Source: Desulfocurvus sp.
GTDB lineage: Bacteria; Desulfobacterota; Desulfovibrionia; Desulfovibrionales; Desulfovibrionaceae
Direction of reading: 5' to 3'
DNA length: 64,000 nt
Assembly: GCA_020692325.1 (NCBI GenBank)
Contig: JAIMKR010000010.1
Coordinates: forward strand, 42,247-106,246
Part shown: positions 35,888-46,094 of the stretch, in pieces
Numbering within the stretch: the first letter of the stretch is position 1
Layout of the letters: every line of letters begins with the position of its first letter
The notes under the pieces: model-generated
What the model was told of the DNA's origin: nothing
Databases searched by the model: none
The model's input: the letters and a program-made list of their open reading frames with translations, nothing else
Program-made: the position numbers and the translations under genes

Positions 35888-37835
35888 ATGGAACTGCGCA
35901 CATTCAAAAGGGACAAGGGCCCCGTTCTGGCGGCCGTCATCGCGTTGCTCGGCCTCGGCCTGGGCAGCATGTTCCTCACGTGGCAGAACATCCGCCGCCA
36001 GCGCGATCTGGTGGATCAGCACATGGAGCTGGCCGGCACCGTGGTGGTCCACGGCGTGGAAGCCAACCTCATGCGCGTCATGCACACGCTGCGCCGCTCG
36101 CCCGACACGGCCAACCGCTTCTTCCCCGTGGTGCACGAGCTGTTCAAGGAAATGACCGCCTCCGGCGACGTGGTCTTCGTGGGCGTGTTCGACGAGGACG
36201 GCCGGCTGGTGGTCTCCTCCTCCAACGACGATCAGAAGCAGCCCCTCGTGCTGCCGGAGGTCATCGTGGCCTCCCTGGAGGTGCGCGGGCACTGGTCCGG
36301 GCCGCTGATCTACAATGGCAAGCGCGCCATTTTCTCCGCCGTGCGCGCGCGGCCCAACCTCTCCATTCTCAGCGAGGGCGTGCGCATGGGCTTCCCCCTG
36401 CCCCCCCCGGAGCCGGAAATGGGACCCGAGCCCGCTCCCCCCCCCGATGGCCCAGACGCCGGGGAAGGACCGCGCGGTGGCCACATGAGCGGGCCCATGC
36501 GCGACGCGGACGGGCAGCGGGGCGACTCCGCCGACGACGGCCCGGGCGATCCGCACCGCGAGTTCAACCGCACCCCGGAGCTGCCCTCCATGTTCCTCAT
36601 GGCCGGGCTGAACCCGCAGCGGCATATGAGCCAGTTTCAGGCCTACCGGCGCGCGGCCATGCTTCAGGCGGGATACGTCTTCGGCGCGGCCAGCCTGCTG
36701 TGGATTCTGGCCTTCGCCTATCTGCGCCGCCGCGACCAGGCCCTCAAGGCCGCCCGGCTGGAACGCTTCCAGTCCAAGCTGCTGGACAACATGCCCGACG
36801 GCCTGATCACCCTGGACAAGGACGGCGCGATCCTCTCGGCCAATGGTTCGGCCGTGCGCCTGCTGCTGGGCGAAGAGGCCGAGGGCGGCGACGACAAGCG
36901 CGCGGCCGAACTGCTCGGCCGCGGCTGGTCGGAATTTCCCTTCCCCGACCTCTCCACGTGGGAGGTTTCCACGCCCTATCAATGGCGGCAATGCGAACAC
37001 GCGGGCAAGGTGCTGGAAATTCTTTGTCTGCCCCTGCAGGCCGACGCCTCCAGCGGCGGCGAATCGGGCGAACGCCTCGTGCTCCTGCGCGACCGCACGC
37101 GCCTGAAGAACCTGGAGGAGGACCTGGCCGAGGCCAAACGGCTGGCTGCGATCGGCTCGCTGGCCGCCGGCGTGGCGCACGAGATACGCAACCCGCTCTC
37201 GTCGCTGCGCGGCTTCGCCCAGCTCTTCGCCACCAAGCTGAAGGGCCAGGAGCCGCTGGCGTCCTACGCCGGCACCATGGTCCAGGAGGCCGACCGCCTC
37301 AACCGCGTGGTCACGGACCTGCTCTACCTGGCCCGCCCGCGCGACCTGGCCCCCACCGAGGTGGACCTGCCCCGGCTCATGGAGAGCCTGCGCGGGCTCA
37401 TGCGCTTCGACCTGGAGCACAAGGGCGTGACGCCGGAAGTGGCGCTGGGCGTGGAAAACGTGTACGCTGATGAGGACGCCCTCCGGCAGGCGCTGCTGAA
37501 TCTTCTCGTCAACGCGCTGGACGCCCTGCCCGACTCCGGCGGCAGGCTGGTGATCTCCGCCGAACGCCAGGAGCCCGCCGAGGAACAGCCCGCGGGCGTA
37601 TGGATCGTCGTCACCGACAACGGCCCGGGCATGAGCGAGGAAGTGCGCGCCAAGGCCTTCGAGCCATTCTTCACCGACAAGCGCCAGGGCACGGGCCTGG
37701 GGCTGGCCATCGTGCAGGGCATCATGCGCGGGCATCGGGGCCGCGCGGTCATCGAGTCCGGCCCCGGCGAGGGCGCCTCCGTGCGCCTGTTCTTCCCCGA
37801 TTCCGACGGCCGCGAAAGCGGCGGAGGCAAGGAGC

Positions 37836-37852
<17 letters not shown>
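35888..37852 (+). CDS. zraS: Sensor histidine kinase ZraS-like
   Basis: A 654-residue membrane kinase. A first membrane helix (about 15-37) and a periplasmic sensor domain include an unusual Pro/Gly/Asp-rich insertion with histidines (about residues 170-230). A second helix (about 258-278) precedes a PAS domain, then HisKA with His431 (VAHEIRNPLSSLRG) and HATPase (TDNGPGMSEEV, GTGLGLAI). The ATG at 35888 places the first helix near the N-terminus; an in-frame ATG at 35768 would add 40 residues, and neither has a clear SD. It overlaps zraR by 17 bases. It is expected to phosphorylate ZraR in response to zinc or envelope stress. Confidence 0.88.
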
Positions 37853-39248
<1,396 letters not shown>

Positions 39249-39550
39249 GCGCTGCCGCCGGATCAAAAAACCGTTGTTCCGATCCCGGCGTTCATCAATG
39301 AAGGCCTTCCGCCTCGTGGCATCCATCGTGGTGGACGCGCGTGAACGTGGCGCTTGCCGTACCTCGACGCAGCCCGCCTAGGGACCGCCGCAGTGTGGGC
39401 CATGCTCGCGGGATGGCGACCTGACGCCGGGAAGCGCATCAATGCCGGTCACGACGCCGCCGTCTCGCCGCTCACCAATCAAAAGTCGAAACCTACGCTC
39501 GTCACGGCGTGATGGCGCGTCTTGGTCAAAATGGCCCTGGCAGCGCCGCC
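39249..39550. other. Non-coding gap after zraR
   Basis: I see no convincing gene, RNA or strong terminator here. A run of A (AAAAAA) near 39265 follows no good hairpin. Base composition becomes less G+C-rich towards the next gene. Confidence 0.5.
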
Positions 39551-39578
39551 TTGACATTATTCGTTCGTCGATTACATC
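39551..39578 (+). promoter_or_regulatory. Candidate promoter of the small exported protein gene
   Basis: A perfect TTGACA (39551-39556) is followed by TTACAT (39572-39577) at 15 bases or TACATC (39573-39578) at 16 bases. The ATG lies only 8-9 bases downstream, and no SD is present. Confidence 0.45.
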
Positions 39579-39586
39579 CTTACACC

Positions 39587-40027
39587 ATGAGATATTCACT
39601 CATGGCGATGGCCGCTGCTTTGATGCTTGTTGGAGGGTGGCCCCTTGCGGAACCGGCCCACGCATCGGACTGGATAGCCATTGGACAATCCTCCGATAAA
39701 TCCCTCACCACGTTTGTTGACGCGGCTTCCCTGCGGGTAACCGGCTCCTCCGTCCGTTTCTTCGCCAAAAGTATTGTTTCGACGCCTGCCACCAAAAATC
39801 ATAAAAAGGAAACACGCCACAAGCAGACACCGACGGCGTATTCCATTTTGGAAGAGACTGTCGATTGCCAGGGGCGAACGCTGACGTTGTTGCAATGGCT
39901 CAACTATGGGAGACAGGGACAGGTGTTGAGTTCGGGGCACGACCCGTATCCCATCCCCGAGACCGTGATCCCCGACAGCATGGGGGAGGCAACGCTGAAC
40001 ATCGTGTGCGGTGCGACACAGAACTGA
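39587..40027 (+). CDS. Small exported protein, surface-adhesin E-like
   Basis: A 146-residue protein with a signal peptide (1-26, ending EPAHA). The mature part begins SDWIAIGQSSDKSLTTFVD and contains VRFFAKSIVS, YSILEETVDCQGRTLTLL and a final NIVC, the pattern seen in the surface-adhesin protein E family. Two cysteines could form a disulfide. The ATG at 39587 starts the signal peptide; longer in-frame forms would bury it. The gene stands alone and is slightly less G+C-rich than its neighbours. Its function is unknown. Confidence 0.7.
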   Translation: MRYSLMAMAAALMLVGGWPLAEPAHASDWIAIGQSSDKSLTTFVDAASLRVTGSSVRFFAKSIVSTPATKNHKKETRHKQTPTAYSILEETVDCQGRTLTLLQWLNYGRQGQVLSSGHDPYPIPETVIPDSMGEATLNIVCGATQN

Positions 40028-40054
40028 CCCTAGGCGGCGTGGAGGCTCGCGCCG

Positions 40055-40328
40055 TTACTTCACCCCATCCTGGATAAACGCGGCCATGCCCGCCACAGTC
40101 TGCTCCTCCACGCCCAGGTAGCCGTGCTGCGAAAAGGCCTCGCAGGCCTTGGAGCGCGGGACGTCGCCGCCGGAGAAGGTCAGCAGGACCCTGCGCAACG
40201 CGGTGGCCAGAGCCGCGTACTCGTCATTCGACCGCGCCCTGCGCGAACGCGAGGCCGCAAAGCCCAAACCAGACGACGGCGAAGGTGAACGCCGCGACAA
40301 GTCTTCGTGGAAAGCGTTCCCCGCGCAT
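40055..40328 (-). pseudogene. Small exported protein interrupted by a frameshift
   Basis: The ATG at 40328 has a strong SD (GAGGAG) and begins a signal peptide (RLVAAFTFAVVWFGLCGLAF, then AQ). This frame stops at 40224. The coding potential continues in another frame from about 40235 to 40055 (NDEYAALATALRRVLLTFSG, later YLGVEEQTVAGMAAF). Joining the two would give a protein of about 90 residues. The gene begins 10 bases after the membrane-protein gene, in the same direction. It is either a sequencing error, a real pseudogene or two separate peptides. I do not recognise the family. Confidence 0.55.
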
Positions 40329-40338
40329 GGTTTTCTCC

Positions 40339-40746
40339 TCAGCTATCGAGCAGCATTCCAGCCAGCACCGGGCCGTAAAAAGTCGTGAGCGGCACCAGCA
40401 ACCACACGCGGCCAGCGAAGAAGTTGTAGTCGGCGAACAACGCTTCCCAGCTTTTATGCATGATGAGCCGGCCAAAGCCGAACTCGAAGGCCACGGTGAG
40501 CGCCGTCCACAACGCGCCAACCCGCATGAGCGGCCACGTGCCGTGGAGTTTGGACGCCGGCACGAAGAACAGGATGGCCGCCATGATGGCCACGCACACC
40601 GTCACGGTGCCCACCACATGGGCCGCGCGCTCGCCCAGCCGGGGCTCCAGCACCTTCTCCCGGATGACTCCGCCGAGAAGGGCGATGCCGACGAAGCCGA
40701 TCCAGGCGCAAACGGCCATGGCCCAAACGAGGCCGGCGCGGGACAT
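40339..40746 (-). CDS. Small integral membrane protein of unknown function
   Basis: A 135-residue protein with about four membrane helices (about 7-27, 42-62, 75-93, 112-132). It has no motif I recognise. It starts 3 bases after the cysK-fusion stop and is followed by the small exported gene, so the three may form one transcript. No clear SD was seen apart from the end of the upstream gene. Confidence 0.75.
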   Translation of the reverse strand: MSRAGLVWAMAVCAWIGFVGIALLGGVIREKVLEPRLGERAAHVVGTVTVCVAIMAAILFFVPASKLHGTWPLMRVGALWTALTVAFEFGFGRLIMHKSWEALFADYNFFAGRVWLLVPLTTFYGPVLAGMLLDS

Positions 40747-40749
40747 TCC

Positions 40750-43203
40750 CTAGGCCTCAGTCTGGGCCGGCGCGCCCTCGTCGGCGTACACGCGCGGGCC
40801 CTGCGACGTGTCCTCCACCCGGTAGCCGGCGGCGGAAAGCTCGTCGCGCAGCGCGTCGGACGCGGCGAAATCCCTGGTCTTGCGCGCGGCCTCGCGCCGG
40901 TCCACCAGCTCGCGCACATTCTCCGGCAGCCTCGCCCCGGCGATGGGCATGCGCGAACGGTCCAGCACGCCGAGCACGGCGTCCGCCGCCTCCAGCTGGC
41001 GCAGACAGGCGTCCACACCGGCGCGACCCAGGCGCAGCGCCCCGGGCTTGCCGTTCTTGTCGGGCGCGAGCCAGGCATTGACCTTCTTGACGAAGCCGAA
41101 CAGCTTCGGCCAGTAGCGGTGCATGGCCAAGTCGTCCTCCAGGGCGGCGGTGAGCCCGGCCTTGAGTTCGAACACGGCCTGCTCCACGTCCTCGGGCGCT
41201 GGCGCGGGCGCGTCGCGGCCGGAAGCCTCCTGTGGCACGTCCTGTTCGGCCAGACGCAGGGCGCAGGCGGCTTCCTGCAGTTTGCGCCAGTTACGCGCCC
41301 ACATGGACAGGCTGTGCGGCGTGGCGGCCAGGGACTTGCGGTAGGACACGGAGAGCAGCCACAGCCGCAACGGGGCGGCCCCGCCGGCCATTTCCAGCAA
41401 CGTGGCGAGTTCGAGGGGCGCCGCCGCGTCGTTTTTCTCGCCGCTCGCGCCACTTTTGCCACTCTCGCCACTCTCGCCACGCCCGCCACTTTCGGTGGAC
41501 GTCTCGCGGGCGAGCTTGCGGTCGGTGAGCCAGGCCTTGGGCTCCACGCCCGCCGCGCTCCAAATGGCGCGCAGGTTCTCCAGATGCGGAAACTGATGAT
41601 CCTCGCCGGCCACCAGCACGTCCACCCGGCCCAGGGCGGAAAGCCCGGCCACGGCCACCTGAACGAACCAGCTTGGCCGCACGTTGCCCCACTCCGTCTC
41701 CACCACGTCGCCCAGTTTGAGGTCCTGCAGGCTGGCGCGCTTGAGCAAAGTGAAGTCCAGCGGGTTGTCCTTCACGTAGTCGCCCAGATCCACGGTCTTG
41801 CCCACGGAAAGGCCGTCCATGTCCATGAGCTTCATGTCGCCATAGCGGTGGTCGCGGCGCACGTCGAAATAGACGCTGCGCAGCTTCTCGTAGGCCAGTC
41901 CCTTGCCCAGCAGCTTTTTGCAGATTTCCAGGGCGCGCGGCATGGATGCCGAGGCCGGCTCGAACACGGTCTCCGGCCGCAGGCCGAGTTCGGCCGCGCG
42001 TTTTTTGACGCGCGCGAGCGCGCCTTCGGCGTAGGCCGCGCGGGAGAGCCCGGCCGCGCGGGCGGCGGTGAGCGTGCGGTCGTCCATGTCCGCCAGACCC
42101 ACGGCGAGCTTCGCCCTGCCCCCGCGCGAGAGGATGTGCCGCACGAGCACGTCGGAAAGCGCTATTCGCCGCCAGGCGTCGGGGTCGTCCGGCTCGTCCA
42201 GGCTGGGGCCGATGGTGTAGACGTTGACCTCGCCGGCGGCGTCGATGTGCGCCTTGGAGCCGGTGGCCAGATTGAACAGTTTGAGGCCGTCCTGGCTCTT
42301 GGGCGCGAACAGCGGCGTGGAGAGATAGCGCTCGCCGCCATCGGGGAAGATGGCCACGATGCAGCCGGGTTTGCCCTCGGCCTCCAGCCCGGCGGCGAGT
42401 TTGAGGGCCCCCGCCAGCGCCGCGCCGGAGCTCATGCCCACGAACAGGCCTTCCTGCCGCACCAGCTGCCGGCAGCACTCGAAGGCCTCCTCGTCCTCCA
42501 CGTGGAGAATCTGATCCAGCGCTTTTTTGTTATAGATGCCCGGTGGATAGGACTCATGCATATTTTTGAGTCCCTGAATTTTGTGCCCGGCGAAGGGCTC
42601 CACGGCCACGACCTTGACGCCGGGGTGCTCGTGCAGGCGTTTGGCCAGCCCCATGGCCGTGCCGGTGGTGCCCAGAGTGGCCACGGCGTGGGTGACCTTG
42701 CCGCCGGTCTGCTCCCATATCTCACGGCCGGTGCCGTTGTAGTGGGCTTCGATGCTGGCCGGGTTGTTGTACTGGTCCATGAGCAGATACTTGTCGGGCT
42801 CGGTGCGGGCCAGCCGGTAGGCCAGCTCGATGGCGCCGTCGGTGCCGAGCCGGCCGGGGGTGAGGCTGATCTCCGCGCCATAGGCGCGCATGATGCGCTT
42901 GCGCTCCTCGCTGGCCGAGTCGGGCATGATGAGGCGCATTTTATAGCCCTTGATGGCCGCGACCATGGCCAGACCGATGCCCGTGTTGCCGCTGGTGGCC
43001 TCGATGATGGTCTTCTCCGGCGTGAGTTCGCCCGAGGCCTCGGCGGCCTCGAACATGGCCAGCGCCACGCGGTCCTTGATGGATCCGCCGGGATTCCGGC
43101 ATTCCACCTTCGCCAGAATTTTGACGTCGCGGTGGGGATTCAGACGGCGAATCTCCACGAGAGGGGTGTTGCCCACCAACCGTAAAATGTCCGTACGCTC
43201 CAT
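40750..43203 (-). CDS. cysK: Cysteine synthase fused to a degenerate cysteinyl-tRNA synthetase-like domain
   Basis: An 817-residue two-part protein. Residues 1-310 are O-acetylserine sulfhydrylase: PLP lysine at Lys43 (GGSIKDRVA), phosphate loop SGNTG from residue 71 and GTTGTAMGLAK. Residues 325-810 follow the plan of class Ia CysRS (YTIGPS for CGPTVYD, ADMDDR for TDVDD, DHQFPHLEN for the zinc-site FPHHENE, WLLSVSYR for the LLS.HYR segment). However, HIGH, the first zinc cysteine and KMSKS are all missing. In place of KMSKS is a Ser/Gly/Glu-rich linker (about residues 572-594). The N-terminal part should make cysteine from O-acetylserine and sulfide; the C-terminal part probably cannot charge tRNA. 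The ATG at 43203 gives a normal CysK start. Confidence 0.9.
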   Translation of the reverse strand: MERTDILRLVGNTPLVEIRRLNPHRDVKILAKVECRNPGGSIKDRVALAMFEAAEASGELTPEKTIIEATSGNTGIGLAMVAAIKGYKMRLIMPDSASEERKRIMRAYGAEISLTPGRLGTDGAIELAYRLARTEPDKYLLMDQYNNPASIEAHYNGTGREIWEQTGGKVTHAVATLGTTGTAMGLAKRLHEHPGVKVVAVEPFAGHKIQGLKNMHESYPPGIYNKKALDQILHVEDEEAFECCRQLVRQEGLFVGMSSGAALAGALKLAAGLEAEGKPGCIVAIFPDGGERYLSTPLFAPKSQDGLKLFNLATGSKAHIDAAGEVNVYTIGPSLDEPDDPDAWRRIALSDVLVRHILSRGGRAKLAVGLADMDDRTLTAARAAGLSRAAYAEGALARVKKRAAELGLRPETVFEPASASMPRALEICKKLLGKGLAYEKLRSVYFDVRRDHRYGDMKLMDMDGLSVGKTVDLGDYVKDNPLDFTLLKRASLQDLKLGDVVETEWGNVRPSWFVQVAVAGLSALGRVDVLVAGEDHQFPHLENLRAIWSAAGVEPKAWLTDRKLARETSTESGGRGESGESGKSGASGEKNDAAAPLELATLLEMAGGAAPLRLWLLSVSYRKSLAATPHSLSMWARNWRKLQEAACALRLAEQDVPQEASGRDAPAPAPEDVEQAVFELKAGLTAALEDDLAMHRYWPKLFGFVKKVNAWLAPDKNGKPGALRLGRAGVDACLRQLEAADAVLGVLDRSRMPIAGARLPENVRELVDRREAARKTRDFAASDALRDELSAAGYRVEDTSQGPRVYADEGAPAQTEA

Positions 43204-43292
43204 TTGCTGCCCCTGCGGCCGGTCCGCCGCGCTCGCGCGGTCCCCTGGCCCATGATTTGCAAAGCCGACCGCAAACCTGCGAGGTCGGCAAA

Positions 43293-45059
43293 ATGTCCAT
43301 GTACCCATACCTGAAAGACAACATCACCGCGCTGGAGAAGTCCAACCCGGCGTTGTACCGCTGGCTCTCCGGCAGCGCATTCGATGAACAGTCCCTGAAA
43401 ACCAGCGTGTTTGTCAACAAGTGGGGCATCATCGACTGGCGTATGGAGTCCGGCGCCGGACTGTTCGAGTCCATGCCGCCGGGAGCGCTTTACCGCGATT
43501 GGGTCACCATGGACAAGCCCGATCTCTCGGCCAGCATAATCGTTGGCTCCAACCTGGGCTACGGCATCAACCACCTGCTCATCAACTCGCCGGACACGCA
43601 CAAGATTCTCGTGGTGGAGCCCAACGCGGCCATGCTGCTGGCCTGCCTGGGGCAAACCGACTACCGGCCGTTCTTCGCCAACAAGAAGCTGCACTTCGTC
43701 ACGCCCAACGAGGACCATCTGCTGGAGTACATCAAAAACCTTGACCTGCAATACGTATACGGCAACATCTACCTGCGTGGCGACCTGCCCAGCCGGCAAA
43801 TCGGTCCCGAATACGCGCAGTGGATGCGCACAGTGAAGCAGCGGCTGGAGAACTTCAGCGTGGAGATGGTCACCCTGCGCTGCCGGCAGGACGTGATGGT
43901 GGGTAACGAACTCAAGAATTTCCGCCGCGCGCAGACCGACGGCAGTCTGGAGTGCATGCGCGACGCCGGCCGCGGCGTGGGCGCGGTGATTCTTGGCGCG
44001 GGCCCCTCGCTGGCCAAGTTCGCCCCGGCCCTGGCGGAGAATCCCGGCTACGCGCTGTACGCCTCCGCCCTGCAGACCCTGCCCGCCCTGCAACCGTATA
44101 ATCTCAAGCCGCACCTGTGCCTGGCGCTGGACTACGACGGCAGCATGCTCTCCGTGTACGACCGGCTGGACCCCGAATGGGCGCGCGACATTCCGCTCAT
44201 CTATTCCACCAAGGTGAACCCGGAGCTGGTGAAGCGCTACCCCGGCCCCACCCTGCCCATGTGGACCATGGGCGGCCTGGCCACCTTCGTGATGCGCGAC
44301 CACGAGTTCGTGCTGGACGCCGGCGGCAACGTGAGTCTGACCCTCGTGCGGCTGCTGCGCTGGATGGGCGTCTCCAGCTTGTTGCTGGTGGGTCAGGATT
44401 TCGCCTGGAAGGGCGCCCACAGCCATGCCGCCGGCCACCACGCCGCCGGCCACGAGATCGCCTTCGACCCCGCCATGCACCAACGGCTGAAGAACCTCTG
44501 GGGCGAGGAGATCATCTCCAGCATCCAGTATCTGAGCAGCAAGCGCGACCTGGAGCGCGACCTGCGCAAGTCGCCCTTCCGCATCGGCAATCTTTACGGC
44601 GGCGGCGTGGTCATCGAGGGCGCGCCGGCCACGACACTCGACGAGGCGCGCTCGGGAAACCTGCTTTCCTCCGCCCCGGGCAGCCGCGAACGCTTCCTGC
44701 AATTCCTGGCCAAGGCCCGCACCCAGGGCCACGCCATGCGTTTCGAGCCGCGCAGCCACATCTGGACCAGCTCCATCCGCGGCATGGAGCGGCGCATGCA
44801 GAAGCTCTTCCGCCAGTGCGGCCAGAGCCAGAACGAGATTCACAGCCTGCTGGAGCAGGCGCTGTTCTTCATCCGGCAGGACCCGCTCTACCTGCCCTAC
44901 CTATTCAACGAGACCATCGACCTGGCCGGTCTGGCCAAGACCCGCCGCACCTACCACCCGGAGGACTTTTCCGAGTTCAAGCGCATCGGCAAGAATATTC
45001 TGGCCAAGGTGCGCGAGGTAGACCGCTGCGTGGCCCTGCCCGACAAAAACGCGGCCTGA
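43293..45059 (+). CDS. Motility-associated factor (Maf) family, DUF115 glycosyltransferase-like protein
   Basis: A 588-residue cytoplasmic protein. The central DUF115 domain (MptE-like) contains GVGAVILGAGPSLAKF at about residue 230. The N-terminal region (IVGSNLGYGINHLL, ILVVEPNAAM) also looks nucleotide-binding. Related proteins are needed to attach nonulosonic acids to flagellin in Campylobacter and Aeromonas. The ATG at 43293 is chosen for the GAGG 8 bases upstream. It is divergent from cysK and followed by a hairpin terminator. No flagellin or nonulosonate genes are in the window. Confidence 0.82.
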   Translation: MSMYPYLKDNITALEKSNPALYRWLSGSAFDEQSLKTSVFVNKWGIIDWRMESGAGLFESMPPGALYRDWVTMDKPDLSASIIVGSNLGYGINHLLINSPDTHKILVVEPNAAMLLACLGQTDYRPFFANKKLHFVTPNEDHLLEYIKNLDLQYVYGNIYLRGDLPSRQIGPEYAQWMRTVKQRLENFSVEMVTLRCRQDVMVGNELKNFRRAQTDGSLECMRDAGRGVGAVILGAGPSLAKFAPALAENPGYALYASALQTLPALQPYNLKPHLCLALDYDGSMLSVYDRLDPEWARDIPLIYSTKVNPELVKRYPGPTLPMWTMGGLATFVMRDHEFVLDAGGNVSLTLVRLLRWMGVSSLLLVGQDFAWKGAHSHAAGHHAAGHEIAFDPAMHQRLKNLWGEEIISSIQYLSSKRDLERDLRKSPFRIGNLYGGGVVIEGAPATTLDEARSGNLLSSAPGSRERFLQFLAKARTQGHAMRFEPRSHIWTSSIRGMERRMQKLFRQCGQSQNEIHSLLEQALFFIRQDPLYLPYLFNETIDLAGLAKTRRTYHPEDFSEFKRIGKNILAKVREVDRCVALPDKNAA

Positions 45060-45103
45060 CCGCGAAACCGGACGACGCGCCCCATGGCGCGAACGCTGTT
45101 CCC

Positions 45104-45136
45104 AAAGAGCCGGCGGGGCGAACCCGTCGGCTCTTT
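45104..45136 (+). terminator. Hairpin terminator after the Maf gene
   Basis: AAAGAGCCGGCGGG (45104-45117) pairs with CCCGTCGGCTCTTT (45123-45136) across a GCGAA loop, with one G-T wobble. The T run is short (TTT). Confidence 0.7.
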
Positions 45137-45393
45137 CGCGTCATGGGACCGGGCTTCCGCGCTCCGGCCGCATCGATGCGACCAAGTGAAACAACGAAGC
45201 AATATTCCAGGACTTCACGCCAAGAAGGCGGGGGCTCGGCCGATGCGCCCCGCCACTACCGGAAAAGCACGCCAGCTCCCGGTGGACGCGCGAAGGACAA
45301 TCCACGCCCCGGAATAAAAATGACGCCGCCGCGTTCCCCGAAGTCCAACGGCTCCCTTCCGGGCCAGCCGCCGCTCGTCAAACGCCGCGACTG
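45137..45393. other. Non-coding gap between Maf and PAP2 genes
   Basis: No gene or RNA was recognised. The stretch ends at the promoter of the PAP2 gene. Confidence 0.5.
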
Positions 45394-45422
45394 TTGCGCG
45401 CCGTAAGCTTTCGCCCTATAAG
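45394..45422 (+). promoter_or_regulatory. Promoter of the PAP2 gene, predicted leaderless
   Basis: TTGCGC (45394-45399), a 17-base spacer and TATAAG (45417-45422). The ATG is at 45428, only 5 bases after the -10, with no SD. Transcription would therefore start at the codon itself. Confidence 0.6.
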
Positions 45423-45427
45423 GCCGC

Positions 45428-46090
45428 ATGTTGAGCAAAGTCCCCTCCCAACTCGCCACCTGGACCGCCCTGGCGCTGCCGCTGTGCTGCGTGGTCGCGG
45501 CGACTCTGGCGCTCTATGGCGGCGAAACCGGCGTGACCGAGCACTTCGTCCTGTGGCGCGCCGCGCATCCCACCGCCGTGAAACTCCTGCGCATCTACAC
45601 CGACTGGGTCAACCCCGCCTTTTATCTCGTATTCGCGGGGATGCTGTTCGTCGGCGTGAAACGCCGCCGGCCGGACCTGACAGGACGCGCCCTGGCGTAC
45701 GTGGCCGCGCAGTTCGTGGTCTCCCTGGCCATCGAGCGCGTGCTCAAGATCGGCATAGGACGGCCCAGGCCAGACGTTCCCGGCGGCTTCGTCCCCTTCT
45801 CGTTGGACGCCGCGCACAACGCCATGCCCTCCGGCCACACCACGGAGATGACCGTGCAGACCTCCTGCTTGGCCCTGTTCGCCCGGTCCCTCGCCCTGCC
45901 CATCCTCATGGGACTGCTGCTGGGATTCATGGGCTTCAGCCGCGTGGCGCTGGGCGCGCACCATCCCACGGACCTCATCGGCGGCCTGCTGCTGGGCTCG
46001 CTGGGCGGGCTGCTGTGCCGCCGCCTCGCCCCGGTGTTCGCCGCGCGCGTGGTCCCGTTCCTCGACCGCATGCACACGGCAAAGGAGTGA
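45428..46090 (+). CDS. PAP2-family membrane phosphatase
   Basis: A 220-residue protein with about five or six membrane helices and the three acid-phosphatase motifs: KIGIGRPRP (K-x6-RP), MPSGHTTE (PSGH) and SRVALGAHHPTD (SR-x5-H-x3-D). Such enzymes dephosphorylate undecaprenyl pyrophosphate, lipid A or phosphatidylglycerol phosphate on the outer face of the inner membrane. The ArnT-like gene starts 5 bases downstream, so the pair probably works on polyprenyl or lipid A phosphates. The exact substrate cannot be told from sequence. Confidence 0.9.
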   Translation: MLSKVPSQLATWTALALPLCCVVAATLALYGGETGVTEHFVLWRAAHPTAVKLLRIYTDWVNPAFYLVFAGMLFVGVKRRRPDLTGRALAYVAAQFVVSLAIERVLKIGIGRPRPDVPGGFVPFSLDAAHNAMPSGHTTEMTVQTSCLALFARSLALPILMGLLLGFMGFSRVALGAHHPTDLIGGLLLGSLGGLLCRRLAPVFAARVVPFLDRMHTAKE

Positions 46091-46094
46091 ACCA

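Noticed and set aside
40285..43185. Open frame of 966 codons opposite the cysK fusion
   Set aside because: A mirror of the G+C-rich codon pattern of the real gene; no SD, no family and a biased amino-acid composition.
45060..45427. Small frame (about 77 codons) after the Maf gene
   Set aside because: It runs through the terminator hairpin, has no SD and no family resemblance.
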